Positions 1 to 7,669 of a stretch of DNA of 59,311 nucleotides are shown here, piece by piece. Position 1 is the stretch's first letter; every line of letters begins with the position of its first letter. The notes beneath the pieces were generated by a model that was not told the origin of the DNA, did no database searches, and saw only the letters and a program-made list of their open reading frames with translations. The DNA lies in contig JAIOYK010000035.1 in assembly GCA_021741145.1 (NCBI GenBank), forward strand, positions 1 to 59,311, read 5' to 3'. A program made the position numbers and the translations under genes. The DNA comes from Rhodospirillum sp. GTDB taxonomy: Bacteria; Pseudomonadota; Alphaproteobacteria; Rhodospirillales; Rhodospirillaceae.

Positions 1-2
1 AA

Positions 3-182
3 AATCCCCATGTGCCAGCCTATCTGCTCGGCGAGAAACGTCTTCCGAGACAGATCCCGCCCCACTATGCCCTGGGATCGAAGGAAGAGGCCATCTTCTA
101 TGTCCTCAACAGTGGCGACGTCTGGGCCGAGGCCAAGGGTGCCCTCCTCTGGCTCGCCAAAACCGCAAAAAACACACTGTAA
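3..182 (+). CDS. ST7-like protein, C-terminal fragment (5' end outside window)
   Basis: The frame starting at base 3 is open to a TAA at 180-182 and gives 59 residues beginning NPHVPAYLLG. This closely resembles the C-terminal signature of the ST7 family (NPHVP-YLL ... LP ... G-EAI-Y ... W---GAL--L), a TPR-type family best known from animals that also has bacterial members annotated as hypothetical. The rest of the gene lies to the left of the window. Bacterial ST7-like proteins have no settled function. The gene converges on the cytochrome operon that ends at 323. Other frames here are open by chance; this one carries the family motif. Confidence 0.6.
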   Translation, partial: NPHVPAYLLGEKRLPRQIPPHYALGSKEEAIFYVLNSGDVWAEAKGALLWLAKTAKNTL

Positions 183-243
183 TTTTTCGCATGCCCCGAA
201 TTCTAACGTAACTCTCTATTATCATTCACTCTTTCTAAGGGCG

Positions 244-264
244 GTCACCGGTCCCGTGACTTTT
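244..264 (+). terminator. Weak terminator-like hairpin between convergent genes
   Basis: GTCAC at 244-248 and GTGAC at 256-260 form a 5-bp stem with a 7-nt loop, followed by TTTT at 261-264. It lies between the ends of two converging genes, where a terminator is expected. The stem is short, so this is tentative. Confidence 0.3.
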
Positions 265-322
265 CCGGGATTATCATGCGCGATTTAGGCAATGTGCCGA
301 GAGAGCCGTAACTTCTCCGGGT

Positions 323-2620
323 CTAATCCGTCTGCCCAAGGTTCGCATTCACACCTTCGGGGAAGGCTGGCGCCACGCCTCCCGGATGGTAGCGGTGGCA
401 GGTCGCGCAGGCCCCAAGCGCACTCTCCTCCGGTTTGTGGCAAGTGGCGCATTGCTGGACGGTCATTGGCGTAAAGTTAGACCGGAAATCCAGGGGATTG
501 TTCTGTTTGAAAGACGCCTGAAGGGCCGACGAATTCTCCCCCTGCACGTGGCAGCTGAGACACCCCTCGGCCTGGGGGGCCGTCACATGGGGCGCATGGC
601 GGAAGACCGTCGACCCTTGGGCGGGCAACCGCGGCACCCAGTCCAGGGCAAGCCCAGTTTCCGGCGTCCCAGTGAACCCGTGGCATTTACCGCAGGCACT
701 GAGGGCGCCAGGTGCGGCAAGGTCCTGGAAGGGGGAGCCCCCCCCCTGCGTGAAGCCCGGCGCCCCCGATAGGTCAATCCATTTGTGGATCGTATCGTCA
801 ATCACTTCCGCCGGTCGGTACAGGATGGCGAAATCATTCTCGAACCAGCCGCCTAGGTTAGCCCAATCCGGAGCGGCCATTCCGCCGGCGTTATCCTGGG
901 GCGCCGCATCCTCCGCGATATCGGCCTCGGATTCTGGTTCGCCCATCAATTCCTCCAGGCTCGGAAGACCTTCGTCGCCGCCCATGAGTCCGCCGCCTTC
1001 GCCTCCAAGGATGGCGGCCTCTTCGCCGAGAAGAGCGCCTTCGTCTCCTAGGATCGAACCGGCATCCCCACCAAGCCCCCTTTCCCCCGGAATGGAACTC
1101 TCCTCCCCAAGGAGTGAGCCTCCCTCATCTCCCAGAATCGCCGACTCCTCACCCAGGATGGCTCCGCCTTCGTCCGCTCCCGCGGGGGGAGGTTGTGTCG
1201 CGCCCTTCAAGGTGGCCATGGGCTTGCCGTCCATCAGCGGGACGGTCGGAACCACTTCACCTTTCCCATGGGCGGCCACCTCCGCGTCCAGGGCGGGAAA
1301 CCAACGCATGATGGCTTGGGTCAGTACATCCTGGGGTAGACCGCCCGCCAATCCCTTGACTTCCTCTTCCGTGGGCGCCCGGCCCAACACCCGTTCCAGT
1401 CGGGGCGCAAGGGCCGACTTTGGCCCTTGGTCCCGCAGGGAGACCAGCAGACCCTTCATGCCCCAGGCCAGGGTCTGGACGTCCTGCAGAGCCTCGGGGG
1501 TCGCATCGCTCAGATCCATCAGTGGCTTGCCGTCCAGCCGGTTCAGGGCCGCCGCCGTGTCTGGATCTCCGGTTAGCATCATGCGCGTCAGGGCCGAGGG
1601 GGGGGCCTCCGCGAAGACCGGCCATTGGCCCACCCCCATCCCCTTGTTCGCCAGAGTGTCCACATCGAACCCGGGCGGATTGAGGAAGACCACCCCCGGC
1701 GGCCCCATTACGGGGACCTCCGTTCCCCGCCCGTGGCAATCCAGACACATGACCGTCAAGGATTTGTTGACCATGCGGCGTCCATCATCGGCCAAGTCAT
1801 GGCACTCCCGGCAGTTGTTCCGGGCGAAGGTCGGATTGTCCGGGAAGTACTGCTTCCCATGGGTTTCATGGTCATAGAAGATGACCGTGCGCCGCTTGGC
1901 TGGATAGGACTGGAAAGGGGGATGCTTCCCTGGAAAGACGATCTCGCCCCAGGCATGACAGGACTCGCAGGTTTGCGCGGCGGCCTTTCGCACCAAATTG
2001 GCATCGCCCCCGTGTTCCCGGTGGCAGGTGGAGCACACGAGGTGGTGTTCCCCCCCCTCCTTTTCCGCCCCCTTTTCCAGGGGCCAATGAACAACCTTGG
2101 CCCGGCTGGTCGCATCGGACACCTTGGCCTCCAGGATGTCCGGGCCATAGCCATGGGGAGCCGTGGGATAATCCCCGGCGATGTGACAGACCAGACATTT
2201 TCCCGCATCCGGTGGCGCCTTGTCGCCTTTCAGGCCCAGAGCCGCGGACACCAGGGGCAAGGCTCCCCCGTCCAGGGGCGCGTCATGGCAATCGGCGCAA
2301 TCGGCCACGGCGGCATGGTGGGGGGAAACGGGGCCAGGACTGGCCACATCGTCCACCCAATTGCCTCCCAGCCCCAGGGCTACGAGCCCGAAGACCAGCA
2401 GCCCAACCCAAAGAGAGACCAAGCCCCGCCGGGACCGCCAGGATCGACGGGGTCGACAGGGAGGATTCCCTGCCCCATCAGTTCCATCGGCCCGGACCCC
2501 GCAGCGACCCGATGCATCCGGCCCGGCGGCACAGGGCTTGCCCAGGCGCGCGCGGCCACAGATCCAATCCCGGTTGGTTCGATCATAGCCACTGGACCGG
2601 GGGTCCACGGGTTGCAACAT
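323..2620 (-). CDS. Membrane-anchored decahaem c-type cytochrome with acidic repeat insert
   Basis: This 765-residue protein has ten CxxCH haem-binding motifs in two groups. Six are N-terminal (C108, C142, C196, C218, C270, C292) and four C-terminal (C643, C687, C724, C738). A roughly 345-residue haem-free insert separates them and contains acidic Gly/Leu repeats at about 485-550 built on ILGDEG / LLGEE units. A single hydrophobic helix at about 67-86 suggests an N-terminal anchor with the haem domains in the periplasm. The start is taken at the ATG at 2620, 23 bp after the stop of the upstream gene; an upstream in-frame start at 2740 would overlap that gene by 97 bp. It is the last gene of the operon. 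The expected role is electron transfer through the periplasm. The haem count matches MtrA-type cytochromes, but the 6+4 layout and large insert do not. Membrane topology is inferred. Confidence 0.85.
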   Translation of the reverse strand: MLQPVDPRSSGYDRTNRDWICGRARLGKPCAAGPDASGRCGVRADGTDGAGNPPCRPRRSWRSRRGLVSLWVGLLVFGLVALGLGGNWVDDVASPGPVSPHHAAVADCADCHDAPLDGGALPLVSAALGLKGDKAPPDAGKCLVCHIAGDYPTAPHGYGPDILEAKVSDATSRAKVVHWPLEKGAEKEGGEHHLVCSTCHREHGGDANLVRKAAAQTCESCHAWGEIVFPGKHPPFQSYPAKRRTVIFYDHETHGKQYFPDNPTFARNNCRECHDLADDGRRMVNKSLTVMCLDCHGRGTEVPVMGPPGVVFLNPPGFDVDTLANKGMGVGQWPVFAEAPPSALTRMMLTGDPDTAAALNRLDGKPLMDLSDATPEALQDVQTLAWGMKGLLVSLRDQGPKSALAPRLERVLGRAPTEEEVKGLAGGLPQDVLTQAIMRWFPALDAEVAAHGKGEVVPTVPLMDGKPMATLKGATQPPPAGADEGGAILGEESAILGDEGGSLLGEESSIPGERGLGGDAGSILGDEGALLGEEAAILGGEGGGLMGGDEGLPSLEELMGEPESEADIAEDAAPQDNAGGMAAPDWANLGGWFENDFAILYRPAEVIDDTIHKWIDLSGAPGFTQGGGSPFQDLAAPGALSACGKCHGFTGTPETGLALDWVPRLPAQGSTVFRHAPHVTAPQAEGCLSCHVQGENSSALQASFKQNNPLDFRSNFTPMTVQQCATCHKPEESALGACATCHRYHPGGVAPAFPEGVNANLGQTD
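971..1168 (-). repeat. DNA coding for acidic LLGEE/ILGDEG repeats
   Basis: This segment encodes about residues 485-550 of the decahaem protein. It holds roughly eight degenerate copies of a 7-11-residue acidic unit (I/L-LG-D/E-E). Related LLGGEDLL units occur near the N terminus of the pentahaem cytochrome of the same operon. Confidence 0.6.
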
Positions 2621-2643
2621 GGTTTGTGGAGGTTTCCCCACGG

Positions 2644-5244
2644 TCAAAGCCCCCAGGGTGAAAAGGCTTGGATGACCACCAGATGGGCCAGCGCGGCGAT
2701 CACGGTCGCCAGGGTCAAGGGAACATGCAGGAAGAGCCACCCCCGGGTGGCGGCCTGCCGGGCATATTGCCGATCCAGGTTATCCTTCGCCTCCACAAAC
2801 CGCCGGATTTCCGCGAGCGCCTCCCGTCCATCGGCTTCCAGATAGCGCTCCAGGGCGGCCAGACGCCGGTCCATGTCGGCCAGGGGTGTCCCTCCTAGAA
2901 GATGCGCCCCAATGTTCCGTACATCGGCGAAATAGGGCGCGAGCACCCCTTCGTGGAACGAGCGGATCGCTTCGGATCCCGTGGCTTCAACGGCACGCAG
3001 AACGGCGGCCTCCGCCTGGGTTTCCAACTCGGCCCGCAACCGGGGGATTCGGTCGAACAGCAGGCGCTCCCCGTCCCGGCCGGACCGCCTGGGCAGCAGC
3101 CGGGACAGGGCCAAGCCGACCAGACCGCTGCCCGCGGTGCCCAGGAACAGGACCCAGAGGCCCACCTCAAGAAGTCCGTCGGGGGCTCGCGCGCCCCCGT
3201 GATAGGCGAATAGCCCCAGGGCCACCATCCCTAGGACCACATGGATTCGGGTCCAGGTGGCCGCACGCCCCAGGGGCAGGGATGGCAGCTTCTTGCGGAT
3301 ATTGAACGAAGCCATGGCCAACACCAGTCCGCCCAGGATCCATCCACTGGCGAAGCGGGTGTCCCCCAAATCTCCCCCATAGGCCTCGAGCCCCAGCAGC
3401 AGACCGACCAAGAGCACGCCCCCCAAGGCGAGGTCCCCGGCCCGGCGCATCCACCGGCGGCCCGGCAACCGCTCGGCGAGGGTTCGGACCGTGGCCCGGT
3501 CGCGCATATCGACCCGCTGGAGGGCATCATGGGGGCAGGCCCGGACGCAGGCCGGGCCTCCCGGTGAGCCGGCGCACAGATCGCACTTGGTGGCCTTTTT
3601 GATCACTTGCCCGGTTTCCCCATCCATCCGCGGGGTCCCGTCGGTGTTCCGGACGTCCACCATGCGAATATTGCCATAGGCGCAGGCCTGGGCACAGGCG
3701 CCGCACCCGATGCAAGCGTCATCGTCAATCAACACGTCGCCGGAGCCGTCTTCTCGGTTGATGGCGCCCGTCGGACAGCCGATCAGGCAGACCGGATCCA
3801 CGCAATGCATGCAGGCATTCGCCACCATCCAGGACCCGTGTTCGGGTCCATGGCGGATAAACCGGGGATCCCCGTCGTGGTTAACGGCGCAGGCGGAAAC
3901 GCAATCATCGCAGCCAACACAACGCTCGGTATCGATGAACATGGCCGAAGTGCCGTTGATGATGCGGTTGTCCACGACAAAGTCCAGGAAGGCCTGAGTC
4001 CGATTGAGACCCGTCAGTCCCTCCCCATCGCCAATCCCGGCGCCAATCCCAGCGGAGGACTCCGCCTTTCCTTCCCCGTCCCATCCCCGGTCCTGACGTT
4101 GGAACTCGGCTGGCAGGTTGGGCAGGATCAGCTTGAGGGCCAGATTGGTCGGTACCCGCAGGATATCCACGTAGCCCACCGCGGATAGGCGATGGCGCAA
4201 GGGGTGGGGCTTACCGGTCCGGGCCTGGGCCACCAGTTCCTCCAGCCCGAAGACTTCGCCCGCCGTGGCGTAATCCACGGTCAGATGGCCCTGATCCAAG
4301 CCACGGCTGACCCGGGCGAAACCCTGTCGGATCAGCAGGAGCCCTTCCGGCAGGGTGCCCTCCTCGGCGATCAGGGGTTCCGTGGCCATCAGATCGCGGG
4401 CCTCCTTGGCGTCGAAGGTGTAGTCCTGGCCTTGGATGCGGCGGAAGGTGGCGCTCCACTCGAAATCCCCATGGGTCTCGAAGGCCGTATGCTCGCTGAG
4501 TGTCTTCAGGGCTTCGGCGTCCAAGTGGGCCAGCAGGGGGCTTTCGGCCAGGTGGTTGCGCAAGGAGCGCTCCCGGTAGGCCCGGTCGAGCACGCCGCGG
4601 AAGACCGGATCCCGGCGCCGGATCTCCCGCAGCCCCTGCCACCGCATTTCCAGGACCTCCAGGTCCTGATCGGCGACGACCGAGGCCGTACGCGGCGTCC
4701 GGGCGAGCGCGGAAATCTCCCCAAACATCAGCCCGTCCACCAATGTGACCGTCTTCGTGGTCTCGATCGCCCGGTCCAGGTCCCTGATAAAGACCCGCCG
4801 GTCGTCCCCCCCGCCCCGCAGGGCGAGCCCGGCCAGGGCGCCGCCGCCCGTTCCCTTCGGATCCGGCCGGACCTCTGGAGGCCCCGGCTTCCGTCCAACC
4901 CGAGCCAGGGCCCGTCCCCATGACCCCCGAACCGCTTTTCGCCGCCGGGACAGGGCGGGATCGTTCTCCCGGTCGACGAACACGCGAACGGAACCGGAAA
5001 GGATGAAATAGACGGAGCTTCCGTAACTCCCGGCGAGTGTCACCACCTCCCCCCGGCGGTAGCGGACCACGCGGGTATCGTGGCGCAGGATCTCGCGGAA
5101 AGGCATGCGGGGGGAGAACCCCTCTTCCTCGGTGAAGACGAATTGGGGCAGGGCCAGGGCCTTTTCCAGGTCTCCGTCCGATAGGGGATCGCCCCCGAAG
5201 GGACGGTCCCACCGGTCCGGCCAGCCCGCGCCATGGCGGGTCAT
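2644..5244 (-). CDS. cNMP-binding-like / four-[4Fe-4S] ferredoxin / dihaem cytochrome b fusion
   Basis: This 866-residue protein has three modules. Residues about 30-380 contain cNMP-binding-like beta-roll segments: one at about 58-92, continuing after a basic linker at 165-205 (FGEISAL), and a second at 285-375. Residues 442-570 carry 16 cysteines in four ferredoxin sets (C442/445/448/452, C478/481/486/490, C511/514/517/521, C554/557/566/570), as in DmsB/HybA-type electron-transfer subunits. Residues 600-866 have about five membrane helices. Two helices each carry a histidine pair 14 residues apart (H668/H682 and H840/H854), the classic spacing for a dihaem cytochrome b. The start ATG at 5244 follows a GGGGAGA ribosome site. 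It probably links quinol or a cytoplasmic donor to the periplasmic cytochromes, gated by a ligand. The haem b prediction and the gating are inferences. Confidence 0.75.
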   Translation of the reverse strand: MTRHGAGWPDRWDRPFGGDPLSDGDLEKALALPQFVFTEEEGFSPRMPFREILRHDTRVVRYRRGEVVTLAGSYGSSVYFILSGSVRVFVDRENDPALSRRRKAVRGSWGRALARVGRKPGPPEVRPDPKGTGGGALAGLALRGGGDDRRVFIRDLDRAIETTKTVTLVDGLMFGEISALARTPRTASVVADQDLEVLEMRWQGLREIRRRDPVFRGVLDRAYRERSLRNHLAESPLLAHLDAEALKTLSEHTAFETHGDFEWSATFRRIQGQDYTFDAKEARDLMATEPLIAEEGTLPEGLLLIRQGFARVSRGLDQGHLTVDYATAGEVFGLEELVAQARTGKPHPLRHRLSAVGYVDILRVPTNLALKLILPNLPAEFQRQDRGWDGEGKAESSAGIGAGIGDGEGLTGLNRTQAFLDFVVDNRIINGTSAMFIDTERCVGCDDCVSACAVNHDGDPRFIRHGPEHGSWMVANACMHCVDPVCLIGCPTGAINREDGSGDVLIDDDACIGCGACAQACAYGNIRMVDVRNTDGTPRMDGETGQVIKKATKCDLCAGSPGGPACVRACPHDALQRVDMRDRATVRTLAERLPGRRWMRRAGDLALGGVLLVGLLLGLEAYGGDLGDTRFASGWILGGLVLAMASFNIRKKLPSLPLGRAATWTRIHVVLGMVALGLFAYHGGARAPDGLLEVGLWVLFLGTAGSGLVGLALSRLLPRRSGRDGERLLFDRIPRLRAELETQAEAAVLRAVEATGSEAIRSFHEGVLAPYFADVRNIGAHLLGGTPLADMDRRLAALERYLEADGREALAEIRRFVEAKDNLDRQYARQAATRGWLFLHVPLTLATVIAALAHLVVIQAFSPWGL

Positions 5245-5281
5245 GGACGCTTTCTCCCCTTCATCACTCCCGACGGTTCCC

Positions 5282-6322
5282 TCACGGATAGACCTTGCCC
5301 TTGTATTTGTCCGATCCGGGGATCATGCCATCGACCGCGGCCAGGGTCGACCCATCATACCCGTCGGAGAATTTCCGGGCCGAAGCGCCAATCTTATCGG
5401 CCGCGGCATTCAGGGCCGCGCCATTGTTCAGGTTGAGCTTGACGCCCTTGACCACATCAAGAATCGCCGCCGTCTCTGGCGTATTGGCTGCCTGGGCGAT
5501 GGCGGCCATGCGCTTGGCCGCGATCTGGGCCCGCTTGGCCATGGTCACGGCGTAATCGGCCTTAACCGTGGCGTGGCCCACGGCGCGCAGGGACTCTTCT
5601 AGCTCGACCATGGCGCCAACGACGAACAGCATGCGCTTGCGTTCCGGAGTGGCCTCCAGGTTGGCCTTGCCGTCGTTGTACCACAGCTTGTGGCGCACCT
5701 CGCCCTGGGACCAGGACACCAGTTCAAAGGGGCTACCCGGGCTATGCTTGCCCTCGTTCACCAGCTTCTCGTTGGGGGTGATGTGGCAGGAATAGCAGTT
5801 CTTGGCGAGCTTGTAGGTCATATGGGGGCGGATCATGCCCCCGGCCTCGGAATCAACCCATCGCTTGGCGATTTCCTGAGGCGTTTCCTGCCCCTTCTTC
5901 TTTCCGCTGTATTCCGAATGGCGCTTCAGCCAGTCCCCGGCTGGAGCGTGGCAGGACTCACAGGAAATCCCGGCGACGCTTTCCACCTGCCCGGCCTTTT
6001 CCTGGCTGGTGAAATGGCAGTCCATGCACAGGCTGTCCGTCTTCACCCGTTTGATGCCCATGCGGTCGGCGATCTCCAGGCCTTCCTTGGAACGCGGCAT
6101 TTCGGTGAAGGTCGCGAAATGGTGGGTGGCCTGCCAAGCCTTGGTCGTCACCTTATGGCATTCGGCGCATTCCTTGGGACCCACGACTTTGGCGTAGTCC
6201 TTGGGTTGGGCCGCGAGGCTCGCCCGGACCCCTCCCAGGGCCAGGAGAGCGATCATGACGGTTAAGGCCGCGAGGGCCAGGGTTTTCAAGGGCGAGGAAA
6301 GGGGGTGTTGGGCAGCGCTCAT
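5282..6322 (-). CDS. Tetrahaem cytochrome c554-family protein, periplasmic
   Basis: This 346-residue exported protein has a signal peptide (hydrophobic core about 14-32, cut near ASLAAQ) and four CxxCH motifs at C52, C99, C121 and C176. Layout and length resemble the cytochrome c554/c-prime family (Nitrosomonas CycA type), with an alpha-helical C-terminal half free of haem motifs. The ATG at 6322 is chosen because it directly precedes the signal peptide and has AAGGA upstream; the frame is open to 6454 but that extension is Pro/Gly-rich and unlike coding sequence. It lies 37 bp upstream of the cNMP/FeS/cyt b gene in the operon. It is likely a soluble periplasmic electron shuttle. No hydroxylamine oxidoreductase gene is present, so a nitrification role is not implied. 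Confidence 0.85.
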   Translation of the reverse strand: MSAAQHPLSSPLKTLALAALTVMIALLALGGVRASLAAQPKDYAKVVGPKECAECHKVTTKAWQATHHFATFTEMPRSKEGLEIADRMGIKRVKTDSLCMDCHFTSQEKAGQVESVAGISCESCHAPAGDWLKRHSEYSGKKKGQETPQEIAKRWVDSEAGGMIRPHMTYKLAKNCYSCHITPNEKLVNEGKHSPGSPFELVSWSQGEVRHKLWYNDGKANLEATPERKRMLFVVGAMVELEESLRAVGHATVKADYAVTMAKRAQIAAKRMAAIAQAANTPETAAILDVVKGVKLNLNNGAALNAAADKIGASARKFSDGYDGSTLAAVDGMIPGSDKYKGKVYP

Positions 6323-6413
6323 GGGGGCGGATCCTTCTAGGTGGTCGCGTCCGGGTGGAGAATGAACGGATTGGAACGATAGCATAACCGAGGACTGGAA
6401 AGGGGCGGCTGGA

Positions 6414-7658
6414 TCAGGATTGAACGACCACCCGCCCCCGGGGCACGCAGACACAGGGCAGGCAGGTCCCCTTCTCCGGCGGCTCTCCGGGGGGGGAGAG
6501 GTAGGACACCTCCCCCTCGGTCAAGGGAATGGCGCAGGTCCCACAATTGCCCGCCCGGCATCCAGCCTCAAGGGCGATACCCGCGGCTTCGGCCAGATCA
6601 AGCAAACTTCCCGTGGCCGGTGTCCATTGGCGGGTCTTGCCGGACTTGGCGAAGACCACGTCCGCGGCGTCCTTGCCCATCCCCGTCGGCGTGGGGGCTC
6701 GCTTGACCGTCGCGGGACCAAAGGCCTCGTAAAGAATATCGTTCTCGGCCACGCCCCAGGCCTCCAACCCGGCGACCAGATCGGCCATCATGGGCGCGGG
6801 ACCGCAAAGGTGAAAACGCCGCCGTCCGTCGGGCAGCACACGGCGCAGAAGGTCGAGGGACACCCGTTGGGCCTCGTCATGGTCCTGGCCCGGGTGTTCA
6901 TCCGCCTCGGGACGGCTGTGGCACAGCACCACTTTGACGCCAGCGGCCTTCAAGGCCTCCAGTTCGGTGGCGAACAGCTTGCCCCGCCGGTCCCGGTTGC
7001 CCACGAATAGCCAGCATTCCGGCGCGTCGGGACGGCTGACCAGCGCCTTGGCCATGGACAACACCGGCGTAATCCCGATCCCCCCCCCGACCAGGACCAC
7101 GGGACGCTGGGACCGCCGGTCCAGAAAAAAGTGACCCGAAGGCGACTTGGCCTCAATGACGTCCCCTTCGGACAGGCGATGAAAGTGGGAGGACCCGACC
7201 CCATCGGGCACCCCCTCCCGCCCCGAAAGCCGCTTCACGCTCACCCGGTATTCCCCAAGCTCCCCGGGATCACCGGAGAGGGAATAGCAGCGGACCAGGG
7301 GCTTTTCGGCCCCCGCCGCATGGAGGCGGAAGGTCAGGAACTGCCCGGGTTCAAAGGGGGCCAGGGGCCGACCATCCCGGGCCTTCAGGTGGAAGGAGCG
7401 CACATCCGGCCCCTCCTCCACGATCCGGGTGATGACCAGATCCCGCCAGCCCTTCCATCGCGCCCGTTCCGACAGGCGCAGGGCGCGAGCCCGGGTCAGT
7501 CGGTCTCCCACCTGGCCTTGGAAGGCCTCCAGACGCGCGCGCAATCGTCGATTGTCCTCGGCCCGCGCACCGGCCCAGACGAAACAGGCCCGCGCGGCGA
7601 GACCAAGAGCGCTCACCAGGGCGAGAAGGCCAGTGATTTGGGTGGGAGTGAGGGACAT
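6414..7658 (-). CDS. Membrane-anchored FAD/NAD(P)-dependent oxidoreductase with C-terminal 2Fe-2S
   Basis: This 414-residue protein begins with one hydrophobic helix (about 5-28), followed by a ferredoxin-NADP-reductase-like module: an RCYSLSGD flavin-binding motif, GGGIGITPVLSM for nucleotide binding and CGPAPMM near its end. A plant-type [2Fe-2S] domain follows with a C-x4-C-x2-C set (CRAGNCGTC) and a final Cys near the C terminus. The order FAD-NAD-FeS is that of flavohaemoglobin-reductase or VanB-like enzymes, the reverse of NqrF. It should pass electrons between NAD(P)H and a membrane acceptor, plausibly the cytochrome b/FeS protein of this operon. The ATG at 7658, 11 bp after the porin stop, is preferred over a TTG at 7673 that overlaps it. 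Confidence 0.85.
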   Translation of the reverse strand: MSLTPTQITGLLALVSALGLAARACFVWAGARAEDNRRLRARLEAFQGQVGDRLTRARALRLSERARWKGWRDLVITRIVEEGPDVRSFHLKARDGRPLAPFEPGQFLTFRLHAAGAEKPLVRCYSLSGDPGELGEYRVSVKRLSGREGVPDGVGSSHFHRLSEGDVIEAKSPSGHFFLDRRSQRPVVLVGGGIGITPVLSMAKALVSRPDAPECWLFVGNRDRRGKLFATELEALKAAGVKVVLCHSRPEADEHPGQDHDEAQRVSLDLLRRVLPDGRRRFHLCGPAPMMADLVAGLEAWGVAENDILYEAFGPATVKRAPTPTGMGKDAADVVFAKSGKTRQWTPATGSLLDLAEAAGIALEAGCRAGNCGTCAIPLTEGEVSYLSPPGEPPEKGTCLPCVCVPRGRVVVQS

Positions 7659-7669
7659 GGGACCTTGGT

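Noticed and set aside
672-1877. Long plus-strand open frame (401 codons)
   Set aside because: Antisense to the decahaem cytochrome; it arises from GC-rich third positions and has Ser/Pro-rich nonsense composition.
5282-6322. c554-like cytochrome as evidence of ammonia oxidation
   Set aside because: No hydroxylamine oxidoreductase or ammonia monooxygenase genes nearby; c554-family proteins occur widely.
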